From the NCBI GenBank assembly GCA_002733495.1, contig NVVV01000004.1, forward strand, positions 1 through 32,805: a DNA stretch of 32,805 nt, in the 5' to 3' direction. Positions 6,996 through 15,950 of the stretch are shown here, piece by piece (position 1 is the first letter of the stretch; every line of letters starts with the position of its first letter). The DNA is from Robiginitomaculum sp. (GTDB taxonomy: Bacteria; Pseudomonadota; Alphaproteobacteria; Caulobacterales; Maricaulaceae). The notes under the pieces are model-generated. The model was given only the letters and a program-made list of their open reading frames with translations. It searched no databases and was not told the DNA's origin. A program made the position numbers and the translations under genes.

Positions 6996-8927
6996 TCATG
7001 AACCGATGGCGGTTCCCATGTTGAATTGTTCCTGCATTACGATTACGCCGGCGATCTGCTGAAGCCCGCCTTCGGAAGCGATTTGCTGATCTGCAGGGCA
7101 GTTCAGGTAGGCGTCCAGCGCCGCGTTTACTTTTACCATATCAAATATTGGCTGCTCGCTAGCCGCTTTGGACGCAAAGACGTCCTGGTAAAATCCCATC
7201 ATGGGGTCGTCAGCAGACCGGGTCGGCGGTGTCGTAAACGGATGTTTCTGGCGATCGTAGACTTCGGGAATGAGAACGTCTTTTGCCGCCTCGCGGAGCA
7301 CGTGCTTTTCACGAGACCCTTTTACTTTCATGTTGACGGGCGTACGGGCGGCCGCTGCGGCCACACGATGATCGAGAAAGGGGACACGTCCTTCGATTGA
7401 ATGCGCCATCTCCATCCGGTCGCCAAGATAGTTGAGGATCATGTTCGGTAATTGCGTTTTCGAACAGAGATAGAGCGCCTGGTTAAGCCGGTCGCGACCA
7501 GCCATCCTTAGCGCGACAGGAAGCCGATCCAGCCCGGCCGAAATGGGGTGCGCCAAGGCAAGCTGCGCGTGCGCTTCGGGACGCATCATTGAAAGAAGGT
7601 TTCGGGTCATGGCGTCATGTGCAAAAGAAAAGGCGGGCGTCCAGCCAAGCCGGCGTTCAACTGCCTGAACATCCAAGCTTTCAACACGCTCCGGCATAAA
7701 AAAGGCCCGCGTCGCCGCATTCGCGCTGAACAGCTCATCTATCAACGCTGTCCGTTCCGAACTGCTCAGCGCTACATTATTTGTAATCGCATCCAGCCGA
7801 AAGGGAGGGTAGCCACCTAACATTTCGTCCGCACCTTCACCGGTAAAAACCACCTTTACGCCGGCCTTTTGCACTTCGCGACTGAGGATGTATTTGGCCA
7901 CGCCATGGCCGTTGAACATCGGCATTTCAGCATGACGCACCGCGTTGGCATAATTATCGGCGATATCGCGACCGGTCAGTGGGATCAGGGTGAAACTGGA
8001 TCCAACAAACTCGGCCTGTTTTTGTGCGATAGCGCCCTCGTCGTATTGGGCCTCTTCAAAGCTGAGGGTAAATGCGCGAATCGGGCGCGACATTTCTCGT
8101 TGCGCAAGGCCGAGGACAGCGCATGAGTCGATGCCCCCACTTAGATAACAAGCAACTTCGACGTCCGCGACGAGGCGTTCGCGCACGGCGTCTGTAAGCG
8201 CATCCCGAAAGGCGCCGACCACCTCCTCTTCGCTGCGGTCGTCGAGGCGCATCTCCTTAGCTGTCGGAATTTCCCAATCCCAGTACGGATAAATGCGTAC
8301 ATCGCCGTCTTTTGCGATTGCGTAATGTCCAGGCGGCAGGTTGCGTATACCAGCAAAGGACGTTTGTTCATGGGGTTGAGCGAGGCCACCGCACGCCCCG
8401 CCGATATTCCAGGCGGCGTGAATGCCAAGCGCCAAGAGCGCCTTGATCTCGGAGGCAAAGAACACGTCACCATTTACCACCGCATAGTAAAGGGGTTTAA
8501 CGCCAAACCGATCGCGGACGGCCACCATGGTTTGAGACCGCTCGTCGGCAATCACAAAAGCAAACTCGCCCCGAAGCTGGTCGGCAGAAGCCATGCCGCG
8601 CCGCTCATAAAGATGCAGAGCAATTTCGCTATCACTGTCCGTCTTGAAAACACAACCTTCGGCGCGCAGTCGCTCCCTAATCGCCTGATAGCCATAAAAT
8701 TCGCCATTCGCCACCAAACGAACGCCGCCGTCAGCGCTTGATATTGGTTGCTCGCCATTGTTCAAACCTATGATGGAAAGACGCGTGTGACCCAGCACCC
8801 GGCAACCGTCTTGGGACCTCCACAGTCCGTTACCGTCTGGCCCCCGATGATAGAGTGTTTCAAGTGCGTTTCTGGCCTTATCTTCAGGCAATGGCCGTTT
8901 CGTCATCGCTGCGAATATCCCGCACAT
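6996..8927 (-). CDS. asnB: asparagine synthase (glutamine-hydrolysing), AsnB family
   Basis: AsnB-family enzymes hydrolyse glutamine and pass the ammonia to an adenylated carboxylate, classically aspartate. The 643-residue protein has an N-terminal Ntn glutaminase domain with catalytic Cys2 (MCGIF) plus YHRGPDG and GHTRLSI. The synthetase domain carries the PP-loop SGGIDS at 263-268 and later TGEGADEMLGGYP. Both halves look active. The ATG at 8927 has a GGGAG ribosome site 7 nt upstream. Context is odd: it interrupts ybgC-tolQ, which are normally adjacent. Its codons (AGA, AGG, ATA and GGA are frequent near the start) differ from the CGC/GGC/ATT-rich neighbours, and an 11-bp direct repeat flanks it. 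I infer acquisition by transfer. The acceptor may be aspartate or another carboxylate; the sequence does not decide. Confidence 0.9.
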   Translation of the reverse strand: MCGIFAAMTKRPLPEDKARNALETLYHRGPDGNGLWRSQDGCRVLGHTRLSIIGLNNGEQPISSADGGVRLVANGEFYGYQAIRERLRAEGCVFKTDSDSEIALHLYERRGMASADQLRGEFAFVIADERSQTMVAVRDRFGVKPLYYAVVNGDVFFASEIKALLALGIHAAWNIGGACGGLAQPHEQTSFAGIRNLPPGHYAIAKDGDVRIYPYWDWEIPTAKEMRLDDRSEEEVVGAFRDALTDAVRERLVADVEVACYLSGGIDSCAVLGLAQREMSRPIRAFTLSFEEAQYDEGAIAQKQAEFVGSSFTLIPLTGRDIADNYANAVRHAEMPMFNGHGVAKYILSREVQKAGVKVVFTGEGADEMLGGYPPFRLDAITNNVALSSSERTALIDELFSANAATRAFFMPERVESLDVQAVERRLGWTPAFSFAHDAMTRNLLSMMRPEAHAQLALAHPISAGLDRLPVALRMAGRDRLNQALYLCSKTQLPNMILNYLGDRMEMAHSIEGRVPFLDHRVAAAAARTPVNMKVKGSREKHVLREAAKDVLIPEVYDRQKHPFTTPPTRSADDPMMGFYQDVFASKAASEQPIFDMVKVNAALDAYLNCPADQQIASEGGLQQIAGVIVMQEQFNMGTAIGS

Positions 8928-8964
8928 TTTTATTCTCCCGCTCTGGTTATACTAACATGGAAGT

Positions 8965-8975
8965 GTCAATTTTCG
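8965..8975. repeat. 11-bp direct repeat flanking asnB, ybgC-side copy
   Basis: GTCAATTTTCG at this site includes the ybgC stop codon and its last full codons, so this copy is probably the ancestral one. The identical copy is at 6876-6886, beyond the other end of asnB. Confidence 0.85.
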
Positions 8976-9409
8976 CACAAAAACGGGGCAAGGCGTGCAC
9001 CTAGTTCCGCCGGTAGTCGTTTTGGCCTCCCGTTGAGGTCAATGCAGGCGATCTGCACCTCAGCACTGACCAGCACGTCTTCACCGTGCAGAACGCTTTG
9101 ACGGGCCTCGATCCGCGCACCGCGGGCCGCCAGAAAACGGGTTTGTACGCTCAAAAGATCATCAATGCGCGCCGAACGGGCAAAGTCGATCTGCATCCGC
9201 CGTACGGCAAAGGCCAAAGGCGTCTCGTCTTGCAACAGGGCGTTATGATCCACCCCGGACAGGCGCAAAAATTCTGTGCGGCCACGTTCCATAAAACGCA
9301 AATAAGACGCGTGATACACCACGCCGGAAAAATCGGTGTCTTCATAATAAATCCGTAACGGCAAATGGTGCACGCCATCGGCAAAATGGCCGCTCTGGGC
9401 GATGCTCAT
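8966..9409 (-). CDS. ybgC: acyl-CoA thioesterase YbgC (Tol-Pal associated)
   Basis: YbgC is a cytoplasmic hotdog-fold thioesterase that hydrolyses acyl-CoA esters and is genetically linked to Tol-Pal. The 147-residue protein carries the family signature [19 protein letters not shown], with the catalytic aspartate in the DTD segment. Length is typical. Its ATG overlaps the ruvB stop (ATGA), so it is translationally coupled to ruvCAB. In most proteobacteria tolQ follows directly; here asnB intervenes. Confidence 0.95.
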   Translation of the reverse strand: MSIAQSGHFADGVHHLPLRIYYEDTDFSGVVYHASYLRFMERGRTEFLRLSGVDHNALLQDETPLAFAVRRMQIDFARSARIDDLLSVQTRFLAARGARIEARQSVLHGEDVLVSAEVQIACIDLNGRPKRLPAELGARLAPFLCEN

Positions 9410-10455
9410 TTTGCGCCGCCAAACAGATCTTCGGGATTGCCCAGTGTCGGCGGCTCAATAAGGCCCAAATGCTCATAGGCGCGCGGCGTTGCCACTCGGC
9501 CTCTGGGGGTGCGCTGAATAAAGCCCTGCTGGATTAAAAACGGCTCGATCACCTCTTCCAGCGCATCGCGAGCTTCGGAAAGAGAGGCGGCCAAGGTATC
9601 CAGACCCACCGGCAGACCAGCGAACTTTTCCGTCAGCGTATAGAGATAGCGCCGGTCCTGGGCATCCAGACCCAGCGCATCCACCTCAAGGCGTTTTAAC
9701 GCCGCATCGGCAAAGCTCGCACTAATCTCGTTGATACTTTGCGCCTCGGCAAAGTCGCGCACCCGGCGCAACAGCCGCCCGGCCACACGGGGGGTGCCCC
9801 GGGCGCGCCGGGCAATTTCGCGCGCCCCATCCTCATGAAGGCTGGCCTGCAGCTTTCGGGCGGCGCGGGCCACAATGTACGTCAGATCATCCACCCCATA
9901 AAATTCCAGTCGCGCCGGTACACCAAACCGATCCCGCAAGGGCGTGGCCAAGAGACCGGCGCGGGTGGTCGCCCCGATCAGGGTAAAGGGCGCAAGATCA
10001 ATCTTGATGGTCCGCGCCGAGGGCCCTTCGCCAATGATCAAGTCCAGTTCAAAATCCTCCATGGCGGGATAGAGGATTTCCTCCACATGGGGAGCAAGGC
10101 GGTGAATTTCATCAATGAACAATACATCGCGCGGCTCAAGATTTGTCAGGATCGCCGCCAGATCCCCGGCTTTGGCAATGACGGGTCCGGAGGTGGCGCG
10201 AAAATTGACACCCAGTTCGCGCGAGATGATTTGTGCCAATGTGGTTTTGCCCAGCCCCGGTGGGCCAGACAGTAAAACATGGTCCAGCGCTTCATTGCGG
10301 CCCTTGGCGGCGTTGACAAACACTTTGAGGTTTTCAACCAGTGCGCCCTGGCCGACAAAGCTGTCAAAGCTTTGCGGACGCAGGGCTTTGTCACGCCTGT
10401 CATCACCCTGCGGCGCGCCGGAAATAATCCGTTCGTCATCAACGGCATCACTCAT
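9406..10455 (-). CDS. ruvB: Holliday junction branch migration ATPase RuvB
   Basis: RuvB is the hexameric AAA+ motor that drives branch migration of Holliday junctions with RuvA. The 349-residue protein has Walker A (GPPGLGKTT), Walker B ([11 protein letters not shown]), sensor 1 (LIGATTRAG) and the arginine-finger region ([14 protein letters not shown]). A winged-helix DNA-binding C-terminus follows ([16 protein letters not shown]). Both ends overlap neighbours by ATGA (ruvA stop, ybgC start), so ruvC-ruvA-ruvB-ybgC is one coupled unit. Confidence 0.98.
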   Translation of the reverse strand: MSDAVDDERIISGAPQGDDRRDKALRPQSFDSFVGQGALVENLKVFVNAAKGRNEALDHVLLSGPPGLGKTTLAQIISRELGVNFRATSGPVIAKAGDLAAILTNLEPRDVLFIDEIHRLAPHVEEILYPAMEDFELDLIIGEGPSARTIKIDLAPFTLIGATTRAGLLATPLRDRFGVPARLEFYGVDDLTYIVARAARKLQASLHEDGAREIARRARGTPRVAGRLLRRVRDFAEAQSINEISASFADAALKRLEVDALGLDAQDRRYLYTLTEKFAGLPVGLDTLAASLSEARDALEEVIEPFLIQQGFIQRTPRGRVATPRAYEHLGLIEPPTLGNPEDLFGGAK

Positions 10456-11075
10456 CTGCCCATATCCTTCAAGGCGGTGCGGATCAGCGCATCAAGTGTG
10501 GCTTCCTCGCCCAGTGTGCGCCCGGCACCCGCCACCGCGCGCTGTGCATCCATTGGCGAAAGCCCCAGATTGACCAGTGCCGAAACCGCCTCGGCATTCA
10601 GGCTAAGCGCATTTGGTGCGCTGGAGGTGGCGCCTGGGTTTGCGGCAAGCATCAGGCCCCCCAGCGAGCGCCCACTGGGTGGTGGTTTGTCTTTTAACTC
10701 GCCGGCAATCCGCGCGGCAATGCGTGGACCCACCCCTTGCGCCCGGGCAATGGTCGCCTTGTCTTCCAAGGCGGCGGCATTAATCAGCTCCATCGGTGAC
10801 AGGGTATCCAGCACTGCCAAAGCGGCCTTTGGACCAACGCCCTGAATTTCCTGCAAGCGGACAAACCAGGCGCGTTCTTCTTCGCTGGCAAAGCCATAAA
10901 GGCGCAATAAGTCCTGACGCAACACCGTTTCAATATGCAATTGCGCTGGCTCGCCAAGGCTCAAGGTCCGCAAGCTGCGCGCCCCGCATTGCACCAGATA
11001 GCCCACACCATTGACATCCAGTATAACCTCGCCAGCCCCCAGCGCATCGACAATTCCGCTTAGCTTTCCGATCAT
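10452..11075 (-). CDS. ruvA: Holliday junction DNA-binding protein RuvA
   Basis: RuvA tetramers hold the four-way junction and load RuvB. From the ATG at 11075 the protein is 207 residues, starting [20 protein letters not shown]. It has an OB-fold N-terminal domain, helix-hairpin-helix motifs ([16 protein letters not shown] and [19 protein letters not shown]), a variable linker and the RuvB-contacting C-terminal domain ([16 protein letters not shown]). This ATG overlaps the ruvC stop (ATGA). An upstream start at 11135 would lie inside ruvC and add 20 unconserved residues, so I reject it. Confidence 0.97.
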   Translation of the reverse strand: MIGKLSGIVDALGAGEVILDVNGVGYLVQCGARSLRTLSLGEPAQLHIETVLRQDLLRLYGFASEEERAWFVRLQEIQGVGPKAALAVLDTLSPMELINAAALEDKATIARAQGVGPRIAARIAGELKDKPPPSGRSLGGLMLAANPGATSSAPNALSLNAEAVSALVNLGLSPMDAQRAVAGAGRTLGEEATLDALIRTALKDMGR

Positions 11076-11587
11076 GAGGCGCTCTCCAGCGACGTGGCCA
11101 GTGCCGAGGCCAGTGGCGCATGATTGGCACAACAAATGGCAATGGCCAGCGCATCGGCTTCATCGGCCTTGGCGGTGCATCCCGGCAGCAATAGGGCGAC
11201 CATGGCCGCCATCTGGTTTTTATCGGCGCGCCCCGTGCCGACAATCGCTTTTTTTATGGCGCGCGGTGCATAATTTTCCACACCCAGACCCGCATCCGCC
11301 GGGGCCAGCATGGCCGCAGCCCGCGCCGCGCCCAGTTTCAGGGCCGACGCGGCATTATTGTTCATAAAGGTGTCTTCAATGGCGGCGCGATCGGGTTTGT
11401 ATTGATCAATCACCGCGCGCATTTCGCGAAAAAGGTGCAACAGGCGCTCGCTCATTTCAGCCTTTGTGTCTGGCATGATTGTGCCACAGGCCAAAAAGCT
11501 AATTTTACTGCCGCGCACATCCACCAGCCCCCAGCCACAACGTCGCAGGCCGGGATCAATGCCCAAAATCCGAATCTTTTCGCTCAT
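11072..11587 (-). CDS. ruvC: Holliday junction resolvase RuvC
   Basis: RuvC is the dimeric endonuclease that cuts Holliday junctions symmetrically. The 171-residue protein has the RNase H-like acidic residues in place: Asp11 in LGIDPGLRRCGWG, Glu in AAIEDTFMNNN, and the C-terminal DEADALAIAICCANH. I use the ATG at 11587 because the family starts right at this RILGIDPG segment. A longer reading to 11737 runs through lptM in another frame. The ribosome site is weak. It is 61 bp downstream of lptM and may have its own promoter. Confidence 0.97.
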   Translation of the reverse strand: MSEKIRILGIDPGLRRCGWGLVDVRGSKISFLACGTIMPDTKAEMSERLLHLFREMRAVIDQYKPDRAAIEDTFMNNNAASALKLGAARAAAMLAPADAGLGVENYAPRAIKKAIVGTGRADKNQMAAMVALLLPGCTAKADEADALAIAICCANHAPLASALATSLESAS

Positions 11588-11648
11588 AAATGCACTCTGG
11601 TTCGCAGAACTATAAAAGCCCTTTTCGCACGCTCTGGATAATAAGAGC

Positions 11649-11771
11649 CTAATTCTGTGTGCTCGTGGTGGTGCCGTGCGCTGGCGGCACGGCTGGGGTA
11701 TCCCGAAGGCCGCAAGCTGCCAGCGCCAGCAAAGCAAATCCTAAAACAGCAAAGCGTTTGATCTTTCTCAT
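11649..11771 (-). CDS. lptM: small lipoprotein LptM (YifL)-like
   Basis: This 40-residue protein has a basic start (MRKIKRF), a hydrophobic core and the lipobox LAAC (Cys20). A short Pro/Thr-rich tail ends in STQN. It belongs with the tiny lipoproteins found after argH in many proteobacteria. E. coli LptM (formerly YifL) helps mature the LPS translocon LptDE at the outer membrane. Its ATG overlaps the argH stop (ATGA), so translation should be coupled. In many alphaproteobacteria lysA follows; here ruvC does. Assignment rests on size, lipobox and position rather than sequence detail. Confidence 0.8.
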   Translation of the reverse strand: MRKIKRFAVLGFALLALAACGLRDTPAVPPAHGTTTSTQN

Positions 11772-13177
11772 AGTTTTTCCTTCCAGAAATTAACCTGTGT
11801 GCGCACATTTTGCGGCGCGGTGCCGCCAAAACTGGTCCGGCTGGCCGCCGAAGCAGAGGGCGTTAGCACATCATAAATGCCCTGCGTGATTTTAGGGCAC
11901 ACCGCCTGCATGTCTTCCAGTGATAATTCAGACAGGGTTTGGGATTTTTGTTCGGCCCGTTTGACGATGGTGCCGGTAATGTGGTGTGCCTCGCGAAATG
12001 GCACACCGGCTTCACGGACCAACCAGTCGGCAAGATCGGTGGCGGTAGAATAGGCGGCCCCGGCGGCCCCGGCCAGCGCGTCACGCTTTATTCCCAGATC
12101 ATCCATCATGCCGGTCATGGCCGACAAAGACAGACACAAGGCCTCATAAGCATCAAACACCGGCTCTTTATCTTCCTGCATGTCTTTGGAATAAGCTAGT
12201 GGAAGCCCCTTCATCACCATGAGCAAGGTATTCAGATCGCCCACAATGCGCCCGGTTTTGGCGCGCACCAGTTCGGCGGCGTCCGGATTGCGTTTTTGCG
12301 GCATAATGGATGAACCAGTGGAGAACTGATCGCTTAAAGAGACAAAGGCAAACCCGGCGGAGGTCCAGATCACCAGCTCTTCGGCGAGGCGCGACAAATG
12401 CACCGCGCAAATGCTGGCGGCGCTTAAAAATTCCAGCGCAAAATCCCGCGCCGATACCGCATCCAGTGAATTGCGCATGGGGCCATCAAAGCCCAGCGCC
12501 TTGGCAGTCATTTCGCGATCAATCGGATAGGCCGTACCGGCCAGGGCTGCCGCACCCAGCGGGCTTTCGTTCAAACGGTTACGCGCATCAGCAAAGCGGC
12601 CACGATCCCGGTGCATCATTTCCACATAGGCCAGCATATGATGGCCAAAGCTAACCGGCTGGGCGCTTTGTAAATGGGTAAAGCCCGGCATGATGGTTTC
12701 AGCCTCAGCCTCGGCCAAGGCGATGAGGGACTTTTGAAAAGCCCCAAGCAAACCATCAATATCATCCAGCGCGCCGCGCAGCCACAGGCGCAAATCGGTG
12801 GCCACCTGATCATTGCGCGAACGCGCCGTGTGCAAGCGCCCGGCGGCTTCACCGATCAGCGTGGCCAGGCGTGCCTCGATATTCATATGAATATCTTCCA
12901 GCGCCGCAGAATAGGTAAACGTGCCGCCCCGAATTTCTTCGCCGATCTGTTTCAGGCCGCTCTGAATGGCGGCCTCATCATCCTTGCTGATGATACCGCA
13001 AGCGGCCAGCATGGCCGCATGCGCAGAAGAGCCCGCCAGATCTTGCGCGGCCATGCGCTTGTCCACATCAATGGAAGCGTTGATCGCCTGCATAATTGCC
13101 GATGGGGCCGCATCAAAACGCCCGCCCCAAAGGGCATTAGCCTGATTGTCATTTTCGGTGTTATTGTCTTTTGTCAT
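11768..13177 (-). CDS. argH: argininosuccinate lyase
   Basis: ArgH cleaves argininosuccinate to arginine and fumarate, the last step of arginine synthesis. From the ATG at 13177 the protein is 469 residues. It opens with ALWGGRF, carries the fumarase-superfamily signature [17 protein letters not shown] with the catalytic serine loop, and has HTARSRNDQ and [11 protein letters not shown]. Length is normal. A TTG two codons upstream (13183), better spaced from an AGG, is an alternative start. It is divergent from tlpA with only 28 bp between start codons. Confidence 0.97.
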   Translation of the reverse strand: MTKDNNTENDNQANALWGGRFDAAPSAIMQAINASIDVDKRMAAQDLAGSSAHAAMLAACGIISKDDEAAIQSGLKQIGEEIRGGTFTYSAALEDIHMNIEARLATLIGEAAGRLHTARSRNDQVATDLRLWLRGALDDIDGLLGAFQKSLIALAEAEAETIMPGFTHLQSAQPVSFGHHMLAYVEMMHRDRGRFADARNRLNESPLGAAALAGTAYPIDREMTAKALGFDGPMRNSLDAVSARDFALEFLSAASICAVHLSRLAEELVIWTSAGFAFVSLSDQFSTGSSIMPQKRNPDAAELVRAKTGRIVGDLNTLLMVMKGLPLAYSKDMQEDKEPVFDAYEALCLSLSAMTGMMDDLGIKRDALAGAAGAAYSTATDLADWLVREAGVPFREAHHITGTIVKRAEQKSQTLSELSLEDMQAVCPKITQGIYDVLTPSASAASRTSFGGTAPQNVRTQVNFWKEKL

Positions 13178-13205
13178 TATCAAAATATGAGCCTAAAAGT
13201 CAGCC

Positions 13206-13796
13206 ATGTCCAAATTTAGAAAAACAGCCATCATCATTCTTGCCACCTCCGGCCTCGCCTTTGCCGCCTATGTTACGATGCAATCGCTATCGGGACAAAG
13301 CGGAGCGCGCAACCCTCTGGCCGTTTATGCCAAAGGCGAAATGCAGGAATTAATCTTTTTAAAAACCCCGCCCGTTCAGCCTGTGGCCGAATTTGACGGC
13401 CCGGATGGCAAGGTTCGCCTTGCTGATTTTCATGGCCGCGTTGTGCTTTTGAACCTTTGGGCCAGCTGGTGTGGGCCTTGCGTCGAAGAACTGCCTTCGC
13501 TGGACCGGCTTCAAGGCGAACTGGGCAGTGATGGTTTTATGGTGCTGGCGGTGGATATGGACCGCTCGAAAGCCGAAGCGGAGGCCTTTTTGGCCAAAGC
13601 CGGTATTGAAAACCTGCCACTTTATCACGACAACCGCTTTGCCCTGGCTCAAAAGCTCTCTGTGCCCGGATTGCCATCCGGCCTGCCGATCACTGTGCTT
13701 TATGACAAAAATGGCAATGAGCTCGCCCGGCTTTCCGGTGGTGCTGACTGGAATGGTGAAGAGGCGCACGCTTTGATCAAAGCGGCACTGAACTGA
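13206..13796 (+). CDS. tlpA: TlpA-family membrane-anchored thiol:disulfide oxidoreductase
   Basis: TlpA-type thioredoxins face the periplasm and reduce protein or apo-cytochrome/copper-chaperone cysteines, often for cytochrome oxidase assembly. The 196-residue protein has an N-terminal signal anchor (about residues 6-24) and a thioredoxin fold. The WASWCGPC active site (CxxC with GP) is near residue 85, and the cis-proline region is GLPSGLPITVLYD. The ribosome site is weak. tlpA divergent from argH is a recurrent alphaproteobacterial pairing. The exact client protein cannot be read from the sequence. Confidence 0.9.
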   Translation: MSKFRKTAIIILATSGLAFAAYVTMQSLSGQSGARNPLAVYAKGEMQELIFLKTPPVQPVAEFDGPDGKVRLADFHGRVVLLNLWASWCGPCVEELPSLDRLQGELGSDGFMVLAVDMDRSKAEAEAFLAKAGIENLPLYHDNRFALAQKLSVPGLPSGLPITVLYDKNGNELARLSGGADWNGEEAHALIKAALN

Positions 13797-13807
13797 AAAA
13801 CCTGACC

Positions 13808-13999
13808 TTAACCGCGCTTTTGCAGGATAGAAACCAGACCACCAGCACAAAAGGCCAGCACCAGCCAGGCGGCCAGCTCCATAATACCATCGCTCCAGCG
13901 GGTCAGGGCAAAAGAAGCCCCGGCAATGCCAGCTAAAGCCACACAGGTTAAAAACCGGGCAGGCACAATGGATTTATAATCAGATGAGTTTTCAGACAT
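13808..13999 (-). CDS. small two-helix membrane protein of unknown function
   Basis: This is a 63-residue product that I do not recognise. After a short polar N-terminus (MSENSSDYKS) it has two predicted membrane helices (about residues 15-31 and 37-57) joined by TRWSDG, and ends in LQKRG. I use the ATG at 13999, with GGGGA upstream; a longer reading from 14056 adds 19 basic residues. It lies 75 bp downstream of etfA on the same strand, so it may be the last gene of the etfBA transcript. It converges on tlpA with an 11-bp gap. Confidence 0.65.
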   Translation of the reverse strand: MSENSSDYKSIVPARFLTCVALAGIAGASFALTRWSDGIMELAAWLVLAFCAGGLVSILQKRG

Positions 14000-14074
14000 G
14001 GGCTGTCCCCTTTTTGGACGAATCCCATGATGTCCCGCAAGGTCTGTGCCAGCCATAACGGGCCTCTGCGCCCT

Positions 14075-15001
14075 TTATAAGGCCGCTTCCAATTCTGGCA
14101 GGGCCTTAAAGAGATCCGCTACAAGGCCATAATCCGCCACCTGAAATATCGGCGCATCCTCGTCCTTATTGATGGCCACAATAACTTTGGAATCCTTCAT
14201 TCCGGCCAAATGCTGAATGGCACCGGAGATGCCAACGGCAATATACAGCTCTGGCGCCACCACTTTGCCAGTTTGGCCAACCTGATAATCATTGGGCACA
14301 AAACCCGCATCCACCGCCGCGCGGGACGCGCCTACGGCGGCCCCCAATTTATCGGCAATGCGCTCGATCATGGCAAAATTTTCGCCTGACCCCATGCCGC
14401 GCCCGCCAGAAATAACGATTTTGGCGGCGGTCAGTTCCGGACGATCAGACTTGGTTAGTTCTTCTGAGACAAAGACGGATTTGAACGGCCCGGCTGGGGC
14501 ATCCACAGATTTAACACTGGCTGAGCCGCCGGTTTTGGCCGCCTCAAACGCAGTGGGTCGCACAGTGATAACCTTGATGGCATCACTGGATTTAACCGTT
14601 TGCATGGCATTGCCCGCATAAATGGGGCGCACAAAGGTGTCCGGGGCCTCAACGGCGACAATTTCAGAGATTTGCATCACATCCAAAGCCGCAGCCACGC
14701 GCGGCAAAAAGTTTTTGCCATTGGTGGTCGCCGGGGTCAGAAGCGCATCATAATCACCCATCAAAGGCACGATCAGCGCCTGCATGGCCTCGGCCAATTG
14801 CCTGGCTAACGCTTCCCCGTCCGCATGAAGAACGGCGCGCACGCCATCAATTTTTGCCGCCTCGGCAGCCACATCACCGGCATTATGACCGGCCACCAGC
14901 ACATCTATATCGCCGCCTATTTTGGCCGCTGCAGTGACGGTTTTGTGGGTGGCATTGCTAAGATGCGCATTATCATGTTCAGCTACAACCAGGATCGCCA
15001 T
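14075..15001 (-). CDS. etfA: electron transfer flavoprotein alpha subunit
   Basis: EtfA binds FAD and, with EtfB, carries electrons from acyl-CoA and other dehydrogenases to ETF-ubiquinone oxidoreductase. The 308-residue protein has the C-terminal FAD-binding domain with GGRGMGSGENF and DAGFVPNDYQVGQTGKVVAP. The family signature LYIAVGISGAIQHLAGM and NKDEDAPIFQVADYGLVAD follow. Its ATG overlaps the etfB stop (TGATG), so expression is coupled. Confidence 0.97.
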   Translation of the reverse strand: MAILVVAEHDNAHLSNATHKTVTAAAKIGGDIDVLVAGHNAGDVAAEAAKIDGVRAVLHADGEALARQLAEAMQALIVPLMGDYDALLTPATTNGKNFLPRVAAALDVMQISEIVAVEAPDTFVRPIYAGNAMQTVKSSDAIKVITVRPTAFEAAKTGGSASVKSVDAPAGPFKSVFVSEELTKSDRPELTAAKIVISGGRGMGSGENFAMIERIADKLGAAVGASRAAVDAGFVPNDYQVGQTGKVVAPELYIAVGISGAIQHLAGMKDSKVIVAINKDEDAPIFQVADYGLVADLFKALPELEAAL

Positions 15002-15750
15002 CAGATCACCCCCGCTTCGGATTTCAGTTTTTCCACCAGTTCGGCCACGCTCGCTACGATCACGCCGGCCTTGCGTTTTGGCGGCTCGGATACGGTGATC
15101 TGTTCCAGACGCACGTGCAGCTTCACGCCATAATCATCAGGCGTTTTGGTTTCAATCGGCTTGCGTTTGGCCTTCATAATATTGGGCAGGCTGGCATAAC
15201 GTGGCTCGTTCAAGCGCAAATCAGTGGTAATGACCGCTGGCATTTCAACGGCAAGGGTTTGCAAGCCACCATCAATTTCGCGGGTGATGGTGGCCTTGCC
15301 ATCGGCAATCTCCAGCTTGGACGCAAACGTGCCTTGCGGCCAGTCAAGAAGCGCGGCCAGCATCTGGCCCGTCTGGTTGGCATCATCATCAATGGCCTGT
15401 TTACCCAAAATAGCCATTTCAGGCTTTTCCTCATCGACCACGGCTTTGAGCAATTTGGCAACGCTGAGGGGTTCTACCGTTTCGTCTGTTTCGATCAATA
15501 TGCCCCGGTCGGCCCCCATGGCCAGCGCCGTGCGAATGGTTTCCTGCGCTTGCGTGGGGCCAATAGAGACCACAACAATTTCGCTGACCACGCCCTTTTC
15601 TTTCAGGCGCACCGCTTCTTCAACAGCAATCTCGCCAAAGGGATTCATGGACATTTTGACATTGGCAAGATCAACGCCGGACCCGTCGGACTTGACCCGC
15701 GCCTTGACGTTATAATCGATCACCCGCTTGACGGGTACGAGAACCTTCAT
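15001..15750 (-). CDS. etfB: electron transfer flavoprotein beta subunit
   Basis: EtfB pairs with EtfA and binds AMP. The 249-residue protein begins [20 protein letters not shown] and has the family segment [17 protein letters not shown]. The recognition loop region [20 protein letters not shown] and a C-terminal arm are also present. I use the ATG at 15750, with GAGGAG upstream; the longer reading from 15873 adds an unconserved hydrophobic stretch covering the leader. About 200 bp separate it from the adenosyltransferase gene upstream, room for its own promoter. Confidence 0.97.
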   Translation of the reverse strand: MKVLVPVKRVIDYNVKARVKSDGSGVDLANVKMSMNPFGEIAVEEAVRLKEKGVVSEIVVVSIGPTQAQETIRTALAMGADRGILIETDETVEPLSVAKLLKAVVDEEKPEMAILGKQAIDDDANQTGQMLAALLDWPQGTFASKLEIADGKATITREIDGGLQTLAVEMPAVITTDLRLNEPRYASLPNIMKAKRKPIETKTPDDYGVKLHVRLEQITVSEPPKRKAGVIVASVAELVEKLKSEAGVI

Positions 15751-15859
15751 GGTCACGCTCCTCATTGAATTCCAAGCCGCAATATCACCATTGAGACCCG
15801 CAACGTCCAGTGCTGCACCGCAATATTTTGTGCCCAGATACAGAAGAAAACAGATTTTT

Positions 15860-15865
15860 ATTATA
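15860..15865 (-). promoter_or_regulatory. possible -10 element for etfBA
   Basis: On the minus strand a perfect TATAAT sits in an AT-rich stretch 110 bp upstream of the etfB ATG, inside the 200-bp gap between etfB and the adenosyltransferase gene. I see no good -35 box at the proper distance, so it is only a candidate. Confidence 0.3.
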
Positions 15866-15950
15866 ATTAGCAAAAAAACGAATGAGGGAAGTCACCAGAC
15901 CCCGGAAACACAAAGACAGACATCGCGTTGATAACGGACTGGATTAAAAC

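Noticed and set aside
6899-7024. 41-codon open frame on the plus strand between tolQ and asnB, overlapping the asnB 3' end
   Set aside because: It has no ribosome site, overlaps a well-supported gene on the other strand and resembles no family I know. It could be a relic of the inserted DNA, but nothing supports expression.
6996-8927. AsnB homologue as a lasso-peptide cyclase
   Set aside because: Those enzymes usually lack an active glutaminase Cys2, which is present here, and no precursor peptide or B-protein gene is nearby.
8928-8965. TTGACA with a TATAAC 12 bases downstream before asnB, as a possible promoter
   Set aside because: The spacing is too short for a standard promoter, and TTGACA overlaps the ybgC stop and the direct repeat.
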